Assembly (NCBI RefSeq): GCF_037392515.1
Contig: NC_090288.1
Location: 4,395,501 to 4,459,500 of the forward strand
Length of the DNA stretch: 64,000 nt
Origin: Haliotis asinina
Taxonomy: Eukaryota; Mollusca; Gastropoda; Lepetellida; Haliotidae
Direction: 5' to 3'
In this document: positions 11,501 through 20,642 of the stretch, piece after piece
How positions within the stretch are numbered: the stretch's first letter is position 1
Layout of the letters: every line of letters starts with the position of its first letter
Notes under the pieces: generated by a model
What the model saw: the letters and a program-made list of their open reading frames with translations, nothing else
Told to the model about the DNA's origin: nothing
Database searches by the model: none
Made by a program: the position numbers and the translations under genes

Positions 11501-14182
11501 ATTCTCGTACTTGTGGAAGTCGCGGTGGCTGAGCGGGTTAGGCAGCTGACTTTGTGTGCTGGCGATTAGCTACCTGACTCTGAGGATGCAGGTTCTAATC
11601 CCGGGATTCAACTAAAAAAGTACTAGAATTTGCACTTTACTAAGAAAATGCAATCCCAAAATTGACATATGTTGAAAAGTTACAAGAAGCAGCAAGAATT
11701 GTAATAGTTAGTATAATGAAACTGGACGGTTACCATTGAAAGATAGACGAACTCGAGAAAACTCTGTACATTTTACAAAAATGTTAACATGCAAGCTCCT
11801 GATTTCCTGATTGAGTTACCTCCACCTTTTCGAAACAATTTCGGGATACAACTTGCTTAAATAAAACAGACTTGGCTGTTCTTAAATCTCACACCTCAAA
11901 TCTGCAAATGTCATCTATTTATGCCTCTGCAGTTTTATGTAATGCTCTCTCCTCTAGAACAAAATGTACAAATTCATTATCATCGTTTAAATCAAAGTTA
12001 TCTGAAAAAATGCCATAGCTCTAAAACGTTCTATTTTCTATTTGGTGAATGAAAGACAAATATACTGCACACAAAGTTAAGACATTCATGTACAGTGGAA
12101 GCTGTCTAAACCGACACTCATTGGGACTGAAGAAATATTCCGGTTTAGGCAAAGTGCTGGATTGTAGAGCTGATGATAATGTACAAGCCATCGGAGATTT
12201 TATGCTGGACAGCCGGTTTTGACAGCCTCCACTGTAATTTATTACATCCAGGGCCCAGATTTTCGAAGCAAAGTGCAAAGACAGTCGTAAGTGCCATACA
12301 TTATCAGTAACGTACGACTGTCTTTGCGCTAAAACAACTTTAAAGGCCGTTGTCTTTTTCGTGTTAATTTATCAGATTAAAGCATGTAAATGTGGTGAGC
12401 CAGTGAATGATGCTGGCCATTTCTTTTTGAAATGTGAAACATTTTCAGGTACCCTTTTTATCTGAAGCAAGACGTTGAACTATCAAAAGTTCTTTTAAAA
12501 TTTATGCCATTCTGTACGGCAACCCTGCTCTGCCAAATACTATAAACAAAAATGTGTGTAATAATATGTATTGATGCATTGCATGAAGTAAGCGCTTCGA
12601 TTAATGAATAATTTGTGTCAATATTATTATGTCCATTCGTTACGTCCATTCATTATTGTTCATGTTTCTGATGGAAGCGGCCAGTAAGACGTACGTCCAT
12701 TCCCTTCAATCATTGTTTAAAATATGCTCAAAAAAACATTAAAAACATTCAGATGCTGGGGTCCAAAGACAGCAAGACACGGCCAGGCCCAGGGAAGAAC
12801 CTGGGTAGGGTTGAAGGTATAGGCGTCCCCTGAAGGCAAGGTATAATTGCTCATTCCTTTCTCAGAAAAGTCAGTGATAACGACGTGTTCAGACCTGTCT
12901 GAGTCTGGTCAATATGCACATTTTTCATATGAACTCAGTTTTGCGTGTCTTTTATCAGCTTTATCGCGAGAGCGTGACAAGTGTAATGAAAGCATGAGTC
13001 TCAAACCTGAGGCGTGAGTGTTATACAAAACTCAAACCGGCGTCACGCAAAATTCAGACCTGTGTTTTACCAACCAGCTGTGGATTTACAGTCGGTAATG
13101 ACAATTATGAAGGTGTCCAAACTGCAACATCGCTAACTCGAGGTAGTAAAAAATAGTTCGAGTTATTCGTAGTTCGAGATAAGCGGAGTGTCGATTTCTA
13201 AACAACAGGGTTTAACTGAGCCTGTTCGAGTTTATGGTATTTCATTGGAAATAAGAAATAACGAAACCACACATTCGAACATTAAATGGTAAAGGCTATA
13301 ATTGCAAACACTGCTATAAAAGTAGATATCGATTGACTGTATTGGGACATAAAACAACAGAGCTACAATACAAACGAAACGTTGAACAAACAGTCTGTGA
13401 CAATAAAGCTATGCATTAGAAAATATTATGACGTATTCGCTCAGCTTGCATATAAACGCAACTGACCGTATTGAAAGTAAGTCGGCCAGTTTCAACCAAC
13501 TCGACTCGACAGGGTGGCTCGCTAAAAGCCAATACCAACAGTGCCTGGCATGCCGTACTCTGCTCCAGTCAAAGCTTTCAGCGTTCGAATTAGTCTGCCG
13601 GTCAATAAACCTGGTTCGTTTAAAATTATTCCGGTCAAACTGCCCCGTGCGTTGTAAGCGTTATGGCTTAACCTACACCAGTTGTTCCACTGCATGTGAC
13701 TAAACAAAACAATACGGAGAAAATTCGTTGATTGACAGGTGCACATTTCACAATTAGGGCATCCGGTACCTGATCTGCCTTGGAAATGTGTACAGATTGA
13801 GGACTGGCATGTCCATTGATCAATATCAAATGGACCAAACAACACGATATAAAATGTTAGATAATCTGTAATATATTATTGAACGATCAGCGCATGCAGC
13901 ATGAGAATACATAAGGAATATATGAGACAATATGAAGAGCCAATCTGTGAAATTCACCGGCCTTGCCTTGTGTCTTTTGAATATCAATTGTATGGAAACT
14001 ACATGACGATTTGGCTGTGACTAATGTGCATATTGCAGACGTTTAATGTCTGTCTGTTCTGATATAGCATACATCATTCGTACACCAGTGTACTCACAAT
14101 GGAAGGCATTCTGTGAAAACTCGCTCCCGTCAAGTGCCACTACCACAACGCGAGAGCCACTCGAAGCCGCCTTCTCCGCCAT
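5529..14182 (-). CDS. Universal stress protein (UspA family), four exons
   Basis: Joining minus-strand exons 14182-14098, 7069-6989, 6765-6659 and 5720-5529 gives 465 nt, or 154 residues plus stop. All junctions are GT..AG (GTGAGT, GTAGGA, GTAAGT donors) and phases agree: T|GG makes the Trp of FHWYKQH, G|GC a Gly, and the last join is phase 0. Exon 1 starts [21 protein letters not shown], the classic beta-1/DGSE start of Usp folds. Exon 2 gives [14 protein letters not shown], exon 3 a charged helix. Exon 4 carries the nucleotide loop G-x2-G-x9-G-S ([17 protein letters not shown]) and ends [11 protein letters not shown], so it is of the ATP-binding type. Length is normal for an animal single-domain Usp. 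Likely a cytosolic stress-response ATP-binding protein. Intron 1 is 7 kb and full of SINEs. The ATG at 5720 is an internal Met, not the start. Confidence 0.9.
5744..5923 (-). mobile_element. tRNA-derived SINE, family 1
   Basis: Reverse-oriented copy. A GAGTGAGTGAGTG tail and TTTTAGCAATATTTCAGCAAC body lead to a reversed B box (GGAATCGAACCTGGG) and A box (CCACAAGGCTACCCCGCC). It lies in USP intron 3, 24 bp from exon 4. Confidence 0.75.
6068..6249 (+). mobile_element. tRNA-derived SINE, family 1
   Basis: Forward copy with head GATAGCCTAGTAGTTAAAGCG, B box GAGTTCAATTCCC, body GATATTGCTGGAATATTGCT and a long CACTCACTCATTCACTCAC tail. The region between the boxes is shortened compared with the 4471 copy. 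Confidence 0.7.
6415..6485 (-). mobile_element. Fragment of family 1 SINE head
   Basis: Only the reversed tRNA-like head is left (ACTTCGGCGTGCAAGCGAAC and TTTAACCACAAGGCTACCC). No tail is seen. Confidence 0.5.
6893..6950. repeat. (CAT)n microsatellite
   Basis: A run of CAT trinucleotides with a few CAC and CGT interruptions, in USP intron 2 between exon 2 and exon 3. A shorter CAT run precedes it near 6820-6837. Confidence 0.85.
7238..7440 (+). mobile_element. SINE-like repeat, family 2 (GGTCCAGACTC type)
   Basis: Contains GACTCGCTGACTTGGTTGA, GCGTAGATCGATGCTCATGT and GGATTGTCTGGTCCAGACTC, then ATTTACAGACCGTCGCCATAT and an AACACTCACTC end. The 3' part is degenerate. It lies in USP intron 1. 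Confidence 0.7.
7930..8075 (-). mobile_element. tRNA-derived SINE, family 1
   Basis: Reverse copy with TTTACGCCGCTTTTGGCAAC, CCAGCAATATCACGGCAGGG, reversed B box GGATCGAACCTGGGC and a damaged A box. It explains the open frame on the plus strand here, which is not a gene. Confidence 0.65.
8250..10960. other. Intronic stretch without recognised genes
   Basis: Part of USP intron 1. I see no exon-like segment, domain or clear repeat copy on either strand. Open frames here are short and have no recognisable motif. Confidence 0.45.
10970..11097 (-). mobile_element. tRNA-derived SINE, family 1
   Basis: Reverse copy with TTTTACGCCACTTTAGCAAT, reversed B box GGGAATCGAACCTGGGTC and A box ACCACAAGACTACCCCCACC. 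The body is shortened between the tail and the tRNA part. Confidence 0.7.
11422..11675 (+). mobile_element. tRNA-Leu-like SINE bracketed by 52-bp inverted repeats
   Basis: A tRNA-Leu/Ser-like core at 11518-11610 has A box GGTGGCTGAGCGGGTTAGG and B box GGTTCTAATCCC. It is flanked by left arm 11459-11510 (begins CATATGTCAT, ends AATTCTCGTAC) and right arm 11620-11671 (begins GTACTAGAATT, ends GACATATG). The arms are imperfect reverse complements over their full length. Related sequence recurs at 20825-20990 plus 23078-23115 (minus) and 23425-23640 (plus). It lies in USP intron 1. The tRNA-like part is too divergent to be called a working tRNA gene. Confidence 0.7.
12093..12234. mobile_element. 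142-bp MITE with TA target duplication (pogo/mariner-like)
   Basis: Terminal inverted repeats CAGTGGAAGCTGTCTAAACC (left) and GGTTTTGACAGCCTCCACTG (right) differ at a few positions. They are flanked by TA on both sides (12091-12092 and 12235-12236). The interior is non-coding. TA duplication and CAGTGG ends suggest mobilisation by a Tc1/mariner-pogo transposase. Confidence 0.75.
12249..12355. mobile_element. Hairpin MITE (GGGCCC..ATTTTCGAAGC type)
   Basis: Near-palindromic: GACAGTCGTAAGTGCCATAC faces GTACGACTGTCTTTGCGC. It starts with GGGCCCAGATTTTCGAAGC. The same design recurs at 41557-41661, and a relative lies at 28095-28215. Confidence 0.55.
12360..14097. other. Rest of USP intron 1, no gene seen
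   Basis: No exon-like segment apart from USP exon 1 at its upper end. Around 13130-13220 there are repeated TTCGAG motifs in both orientations (TAACTCGAGG, ATAGTTCGAGTTATTCG, GTTCGAGATAAGC). These look like the end of an unplaced transposon but could not be bounded. Confidence 0.35.
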
Positions 14183-14475
14183 GTTTCATGAAAGCCAGTG
14201 TCTACGCTGAGCGCAAATCCCTCGCTATACCGCCCGCGATAAGCGGAGGGTTGGATTTACAAGGCTTCGCAAATAATACCATATGCAAGTCGTCTGAAAG
14301 ATCTCGGATTAATGACCCGTTCCATACATTATAAAAAGACTTGAATGACCCGTTTTTGACTAATACTTCCTGCATATGGATTTAATACGGCCACAACATT
14401 ATACTGAGAGAATAACCCTGTAATAAAGATAAATGTTTAATATTGAAAGAGAGTACAGTATTAAAATGTATTTGA

Positions 14476-14526
14476 ACATACATACATACATACATACATA
14501 CATACATACATACATACATACATACA

Positions 14527-14556
<30 letters not shown>
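14476..14556. repeat. (CATA)n microsatellite
   Basis: About twenty uninterrupted CATA units, followed by TATATA and GAGAGAG. It lies about 300 bp upstream of the USP start codon. Confidence 0.95.
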
Positions 14557-14562
<6 letters not shown>

Positions 14563-15520
14563 GTGAGAGAGAGAGTGATTTGTTTCTCTTATTGTACACT
14601 TGTGCGTGTGTATGTGTGCATGCATGCTTAGTAACAGCACCCGAGCGTCCGATGTCTGCATGTGTTGCAGTTGTTGTTTGGTGTTGTATAGTCTGTAATT
14701 TATTATATGTATATATACTGCAAACAAAAAGTATGGGTACACCCTAAAATGTAATAGAAATTATTCGATATTCTTTGAGTTTGATTGAAATGAAACATTA
14801 TCAAAAACCTTGAAAAACTGGGATGATGAAACACACCAACACAATGTTTGATTCAAACGCCCAAACACAACAGTGTTAGCATAGTGCATGTTGACAACAC
14901 ACTTCCCATGCAGTTCACAAAAAACACAATACATGCACTTGAGTATTTCTTGTATTGTGACGTATAATCTGTCATAAGATTTCCCTTAGGGACAATGGCA
15001 GCACAACTGGCACTACTGCTTAACCCTCCCCGCCATGCTAAAACTCTAAATGTAGCAACTCTAGATTAGCCCTTGTGATCTTCAATTTAAATGCATAGGT
15101 TTATTTGTAACAATCAAAATTATGTATATTCAGAGACTAAGCGTTGGCTCTGAGCCCTCCGTACCTGCAGCTATTGAGGGTTAAGGGCATACACTGTTCT
15201 CAATGCTACATCTAGTGTGACGGATTACTGTCAGTCTGACAAATCACTACCACGATGTGTGAACCTTTATGGACAAAATTATTTTTTTGCTCAAATACTG
15301 ATGTTGTACACGGCAGTACGCGGTGCCCACGGGTCAAACTTTGTAGCAATGTGACAATTTTCAAAAGGAAATGAATCATTTTCGAGTACCTGAGTAGGGC
15401 TAGAGGCGGGATTCATCTCTCGGGTAATTGAGTCCACGCGTCAACGCCCCATTCACCTGCATTCTCACCCATTCTTACTAAAGATCTTGCTATAGAATTG
15501 GTCGTGAGACTTAAGAGGCA
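14557..15520. other. Gene-free stretch upstream of USP
   Basis: No coding segment recognised. AAAGTATGGGTACACCC near 14730-14745 resembles the ends of Tc1-like transposons, but I could not find a partner end. Confidence 0.35.
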
Positions 15521-15524
15521 ACTA

Positions 15525-15690
15525 ACATGATCGGCTAGCCAGACTCGTTGACTTGGTTGACAGATCATCGTACCCTAGTTGCGTAGATCGACGTTCATGC
15601 TGTTGATCACTTTATTGTCCGTTCCAGACTCGATTATTTTCGGAAGCCGCCATATTGCTGGAATATTCTGAGAGCGGCGTAAAACAAACA
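15525..15690 (+). mobile_element. SINE-like repeat, family 2
   Basis: Forward copy with GACTCGTTGACTTGGTTGAC, GCGTAGATCGACGTTCATGC, CCAGACTCGATTATTT and a 3' end ATATTGCTGGAATATTCTGA then GCGGCGTAAAACAAAC. Confidence 0.7.
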
Positions 15691-15743
15691 TATACCAAGT
15701 CAGAAAATCTGTGCCAAATATGTAATATACTGGTAACATTTTG

Positions 15744-15840
15744 AAAGAAAAAATCGTGCCACATATTCTAGACTTGCGTGGGCTTTCTTGGACACATTTG
15801 TTTCAGGGTCAGTTTCAGGGTCTGTATGACAGACCAGCTG
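15744..15840. repeat. Dispersed repeat (TTCTAGACTTG..GGTCTGTATGAC), copy 1
   Basis: Shares GCCACATATTCTAGACTTG, GGGCTTTCTTGGA and CAGGGTCTGTATGACAGAC with segments near 20112-20215 and 23222-23345. In the third copy the unit abuts a reversed tRNA-Leu-like head, so this may be the body of a SINE. Confidence 0.5.
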
Positions 15841-16664
15841 AGTGAGTGATCTATGGATTATGTCAAAAGCTGATCCTTACATACTAAGACTTAGTTGTGG
15901 TGCGACATACTCAATATTTGTCTTGCTGATATGTGACATGCTGAATTTTTGACATACTACAGTGACAAGTTGAAGGACTGACATGCCGAATAACTGACAT
16001 GCTAATATTCTGCCAATCATGCTGTCTTAGCTGGGTGTTCTACAGTATGTAGGCATCAACCAGCCATTTTACAGGCCGAGTGTAACAGCCCTGATGTCAC
16101 AGGAATCATAATATTAGATGAAGTGTCCGTAAAATCCACAAATTGGCAGTCTGAAAATCAAATTGAAATGAATATTCATAAATGGTTTAGAAAGTCTTTT
16201 TACCTGGATTTGGTCAATGTTATCATGAGCAATCTTGTTAAATATATTTTTCAGGCTCAGAAGAAATGAAACAATATTTTGCATCACCTTGATGCTATCA
16301 ATGTCCATGATAATACTGCATTAAACATAACACTTATATATGATAAATAAATGTTATGGTTCTTAGTTAATCTGTTGTAGCACTAACTTCCATGCATAAT
16401 GGACCAGATGCACCTTTATCGAAATGAACTCTCTCTCTCACTGGTCATGTCATGTCAGGTCACTATGGTTAAAACGAGTCAAAGGATATATTTTGTTATT
16501 GCTTCTCTGCATATAATGAATAAAACTTCAGCAGCAAACAGTTTCTTGTTACTGCATTCATTACCCAATGTTTGTATTCATTAGCCAATTGTCATGATAA
16601 ATATCTTATTTACCCCACAGAGGATTCTTTGCAGCAATGATACTTCATGATTTGGTTCAAGGGT

Positions 16665-16815
16665 AATGAGTAAGTAGGTTTCACACCGTTTTAGCAATAT
16701 TCCTGCAATGTCAGGACAGTGGATGCCAGAACTAGGTTTCACACACTGAACCAAAGTGGGGAATCAGACCTGGGTTTGATCAGCAATGTCTTTAATCACT
16801 AAGATTCCACATCAC
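16665..16815 (-). mobile_element. tRNA-derived SINE, family 1 (diverged)
   Basis: Reverse copy with GTTTTAGCAATATTCCTGCA, TTTCACACACTGAACC, B-box remnant GAATCAGACCTGGG and TTAATCACTAAGATTCC. It is older than most other copies, judging by the number of differences. Confidence 0.6.
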
Positions 16816-16929
16816 CACTCATGAGTAATGTGTTAAATGACTTAATCAGCCTGGAACAGTGTGGAGGTCTGGTTTGTTTGACTGTTTTTTAACAATGCAC
16901 TCATCATTATTCAAGCTATATGCTGGCAG

Positions 16930-17010
16930 TACGAAAATGATCGACTCTGGACCAAACAAGCCAGTGAGCAGCAGCATATGCATCAGTCTATGCAACTGTG
17001 GGAGGTATGC
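16930..17010 (-). mobile_element. Fragment of family 2 repeat
   Basis: Reverse fragment ATCGACTCTGGACCAAACAA, CCAGTGAGCAGCAGCATATG and CATCAGTCTATGCAACTG, matching the middle of family 2. Confidence 0.5.
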
Positions 17011-18061
17011 TGAAGCAATGAATGTGTTTGAGCCTGTATGGAGAGTATTTCTGGTTACCAGTTACTCAATATGGACAACCCCATGGGCCCAGTATCCAGA
17101 TGGTTGAGAGAGGTGAAGTGATGCTTTGGTGCCTCGGTACATCATAAGTGCTCCCTCTGTAAATAGTGTTATACAATGCATGTGTATTTTTCTGTACTGA
17201 CACAAGACAGTATACAATCTAAACTAAACAACACATACTTGTACTTGTTTGAAGTCCTGGTGCTTTTTCATCAATCACTTCTTGCAAAATTTGTTGAAGT
17301 AGGTACTTGAGATCACTACCACAAATATGAAAAATCACAGTATACCACTTCATGGATCACAACTTCTTGTCTATTGCACAGAGCAACACTTCGGTTTGAA
17401 TTCTTACACCTCTATCAAGCAGGGGTTATTCATAAAGTCGTATGCTTTGTTTCCAACATGAATGCCAATTGATCAATTGCTCTGAAACATTTGCATTTCA
17501 GAAGTAACTTCAAGTTTCCATGACAACATAACTGGTTGTAGCTCATACAATATTTTGATCTTTTTCAACAAAAACATCTCCAGTTGAAACAAGGTAAATG
17601 ATGACAAACTTCCATTTCATTTAGTCAATATTTAATGAGCCTAAATGACCCAACAAACAGAAGTAAGGGTTCAGTAGATTAACAAAAATTGTTAGTGCGT
17701 AGCTATACATTCAACAAGTATGTTCTAACAGTAAGTAACACTTACAGTACTAACACTCCTATGTTGAAACAAGCACTTAGTTACTAAAGTAACTGGTATC
17801 ATTAATGGAGCAAGCACAAGGGTGTTAAAAGGATATGGTTCAATTCCAATATTTCACCTTCGATAGAACTGAAGTACCTTACAGCTCTCCTTCACATATT
17901 CACTGGTCACGAAGACAATAAAACATGTCCTCAGTCTGGTCAAGGGCTGACAAGCGTGACAGAAATGTACAGATATTTGGGAGCATGTATGAAATAAGAC
18001 ATCTGAGTGAGGTCTCACAAAGAAAATCTATTCTGTATAGAAGTTCTAGTGACATCAGTCT
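17010..18061. other. Intergenic stretch downstream of PGK
   Basis: No coding segment recognised. It should contain the PGK 3' UTR (minus strand), but no clear AATAAA was found on that strand near the stop. Confidence 0.4.
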
Positions 18062-19312
18062 TTAGACATCATCAGAGAGGGCTGCTACACCTGGGAGTGT
18101 CTTTCCTTCCAACAGCTCAAGACTGGCTCCACCACCTGTGCTGACGTGGCTCACCTTGCTCTCTGTGTTGTACTTTGCTGCACATGTTGCCGTGTCACCT
18201 CCCCCGATAATGGTTGTTGCACCAGATTCTGTTGCGTTGACAACTGCATCCATCATAGACTTGGTACCTTCAGCAAAGTTGGGGAATTCGAAAACTCCAG
18301 GAGGGCCATTCCATACAATCGTTTTAGCCCTGCTAATGACCTCAAGAAAGTTCTTGGATGATTCCTTTCCGACATCTAAACCCAAACTTCCAGCTGGAAT
18401 ACCAGATGACACTGTAGCAGAACCAACATTTGCATCTTCTGCAAACTTGTCAGCTGTAACAAAATCTGTTGGAAGATGGATTTGAACGCCATTTTTTGCT
18501 GCTTTTTCCATCAGATTGTTAATTATCTTTGCACCCTCTTCGTCATACAATGAGCTTCCAATGTCCATACCCTTGAGGACCTTGAGGAACGTGAATGCCA
18601 TTCCACCACCAATGATCATCTCTTGTACCTTGTCAAGCATGTTCTCAATCAGTTGGATCTTGTCTGCAACTTTGGCACCACCAAGGATAGCAAGGAATGG
18701 TTTTACGGGGTTATCCAAAGCTTTGGCAAAATAGGTTAGTTCCTTCTTGAGCAAGAAGCCAGCAGCTCTTTGTGGGAGTTGACAACCAACCATGGAACTG
18801 TGAGCTCTGTGAGCAGTGCCAAATGCATCATTCACGTAGACATCGCCGAGTTTCGAGAGGGATGCCCTGAAAGCATCTACCGCGGCTTTTTCGGCCTTCA
18901 CCTTTTTGCCTTCTGAATCGACTCCCTTTCCTTCCTCTTCGATATGGAACCGTAGGTTTTCCAACAAAATGACAGATCCATCTGCCGGATCTACACATGC
19001 ATCCTCCACTTCCTTACCAACACAGTCACTCAGAAATGTTATGGGCTTTGCGAGAAGCCTTTCCAGCTCTTTGGCGACAGGTCCCAGCGAATACTTCTCG
19101 TTCCGTTGACCGTCAGGTCGCCCAAGGTGACTCATGAGTACGACGGACTTCGCACCATTTTCCAGTGCTGCTTTGATCGTAGGCAGCGCTGCGGTGATTC
19201 TCTGATTGTTGGTGATGTTGCCATCCTTCAGTGGCACATTAAAATCAACTCGTATCAACACACGTTTGCTTTTTACATCGATTTTGTCGATGCTGAGCTT
19301 GTTCAGTGCCAT
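18062..19312 (-). CDS. PGK: Phosphoglycerate kinase, intronless and intact
   Basis: One uninterrupted 416-residue frame; human PGK1 has 417. The start at 19312 was chosen because the protein then begins [18 protein letters not shown] like other PGKs and the ATG has A at -3 and G at +4. The frame stays open for 19 more codons upstream with no family resemblance. Visible hallmarks in order: signature [10 protein letters not shown], 3-PG binding HLGRPDG and NLRFH, hinge and ATP-side motifs [43 protein letters not shown] and the C-terminal [14 protein letters not shown]. All catalytic segments are present. It interconverts 1,3-bisphosphoglycerate plus ADP with 3-phosphoglycerate plus ATP in cytosolic glycolysis. 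The lack of introns suggests a retrocopy that stayed functional, or an ancestral intron-free gene. It is divergent from FBXO7. Confidence 0.96.
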   Translation of the reverse strand: MALNKLSIDKIDVKSKRVLIRVDFNVPLKDGNITNNQRITAALPTIKAALENGAKSVVLMSHLGRPDGQRNEKYSLGPVAKELERLLAKPITFLSDCVGKEVEDACVDPADGSVILLENLRFHIEEEGKGVDSEGKKVKAEKAAVDAFRASLSKLGDVYVNDAFGTAHRAHSSMVGCQLPQRAAGFLLKKELTYFAKALDNPVKPFLAILGGAKVADKIQLIENMLDKVQEMIIGGGMAFTFLKVLKGMDIGSSLYDEEGAKIINNLMEKAAKNGVQIHLPTDFVTADKFAEDANVGSATVSSGIPAGSLGLDVGKESSKNFLEVISRAKTIVWNGPPGVFEFPNFAEGTKSMMDAVVNATESGATTIIGGGDTATCAAKYNTESKVSHVSTGGGASLELLEGKTLPGVAALSDDV

Positions 19313-19330
19313 GATGTCTTGTGAATGAAG

Positions 19331-19340
19331 TTCAAGGTCA
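19331..19340 (+). promoter_or_regulatory. Perfect ERR-type nuclear receptor site by the PGK start
   Basis: TTCAAGGTCA fits the TNAAGGTCA consensus of estrogen-related receptors and lies 19-28 bp upstream of the PGK ATG. With the preceding AG it also forms a DR0-like pair (AGTTCA AGGTCA). ERR is known to drive glycolytic genes in Drosophila, so the placement is suggestive. Binding here is inferred only. Confidence 0.4.
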
Positions 19341-20588
19341 CAGTACCGGTAAACACGGGTATACTTCATTTACGGATTTTTATCCCAATATTCATTTTAG
19401 CTTATTGCCAGTTGAACCACAAAACGTTTGAACGCATATAAAAACGTATCTGTGCACCCAACTGTATAGTTTCAATCGAATGACTCAAAAATTACTTCTT
19501 ACAATTTTTTACTTGAAATGTTTAGCAATTGACACAATTCTCATACAGCACAACAGCTAAAGGGATTGCGTTTTTAGAATCTGATGCCAGCTTGCATGGA
19601 ACCACCATGTTTATAACCAAATACTCTTGCGTATCAAGACGGTGCCTAATGTTTCAAATTGAACCAAGGTGAACGGAACTAAAGTTGCTATGGCATAGAA
19701 TTGTTTTGTACATAATTACGTTTTAATTACATATCACAGGCTTTGTGTAAAGTTTCTTTTTGCATTTTTTATTGTAATAGATAATCTAATTTATGGCGAA
19801 AACAATACGAACATCTTTTCCACAATGTCAGTCAAAAGACGCCTACCTTTATTTATCGTATGGTTTGTTCAATATTGTCGCTCGTTAATGTTAATTCGGC
19901 GATTTTATTGTTTCAATATTTCAAAATAAGTATTGAGGCTTGCGACAATGCTAAATTCGTAACAGCAGAGAGTCGATTTCTGGATCTTAACCAAGTAATA
20001 AGAAAGTGTGGCCAGAATGAACTCGTTTGCAGAATATGCTTCCAGATTATAATCATAAAATAATGGAAAGGCATCCAGGGACTTTTTTATTTTGCTATCC
20101 CGAAACTGTGGTAATCTAGACTTGCCACATATTCTAGATCTGCATGAACTTCCTTGGGGATATATTTGTTCAGGGGTCTGTATGACCAGGGATAATCTAA
20201 ACACTCTATATATTCTCTCTAGTATGACACAATCTGCGTCTGTATGTGTTCAGGGCTAAGTGTCCATGTGCCGAGGACGCATGTATCGGAACGTGCATGT
20301 AAATTCTTCAAACCACAGCTATCATCATCATCATCATCAATCTCCCAACACTGCTAGTTATTTCAGAGCCTCATAATTCAACTCCTGCTTGGGCGCGTGT
20401 GAAGACTTGTGGAAAATATTGAAGCAAGAGGACATAAAAGAATGAATGGTACCCAAAAGAAGTATACAACAACACTACACGCTTACTTCCCCTTGATCAT
20501 TCTTATATTTGTGGGTTTGTTATGTCAAATGACTGGGCTCATGTCTACTAAAGGATGCGCATTGTCAAAGAGGAACTAGTTGAAAACA
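19341..20588. other. Divergent promoter region between PGK and FBXO7
   Basis: About 1.3 kb between two outward-facing start codons. It contains no gene. A dispersed repeat copy sits at 20112-20215 and a short CAT run near 20319-20339. No clear TATA box was found for either gene, as is common for housekeeping promoters. Confidence 0.5.
20112..20215. repeat. Dispersed repeat (TTCTAGA..GGTCTGTATGAC), copy 2
   Basis: Matches the 15744 and 23222 copies: CTAGACTTGCCACATATTC, GAACTTCCTTGGGGATAT and CAGGGGTCTGTATGACCAGG. It is inside the PGK/FBXO7 intergenic region. Confidence 0.5.
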
Positions 20589-20597
20589 CCGGAAGTG
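20589..20597 (+). promoter_or_regulatory. ETS/GABP-type site upstream of FBXO7
   Basis: CCGGAAGTG is the core ETS/GABP motif, 46 bp upstream of the FBXO7 ATG. Such sites are typical of TATA-less housekeeping promoters. Function is inferred. Confidence 0.35.
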
Positions 20598-20642
20598 TTC
20601 TTATTTGCAAACAAACCCACATGTCAGCAGAAAAGAAACAAA

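Noticed and set aside
11518-11610. tRNA-Leu gene
   Set aside because: A and B boxes are present, but the arms do not form a clean cloverleaf, the sequence recurs as diverged copies nearby, and it sits in a repeat. SINE head preferred.
14725-15000. Tc1-like terminal sequence (AAAGTATGGGTACACCC)
   Set aside because: Only one end is visible and there is no transposase-like frame; insufficient support.
19313-19369. 19-residue N-terminal extension of PGK
   Set aside because: The frame is open, but the residues do not resemble PGK, the canonical start is at 19312 with a good context, and no hydrophobic or clear targeting pattern is seen.
20580-20642. Upstream FBXO7 start giving 21 extra residues
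   Set aside because: The ubiquitin-like domain begins directly at the ATG at 20643, as in other FBXO7 proteins. The extension overlaps the ETS-type promoter motif.
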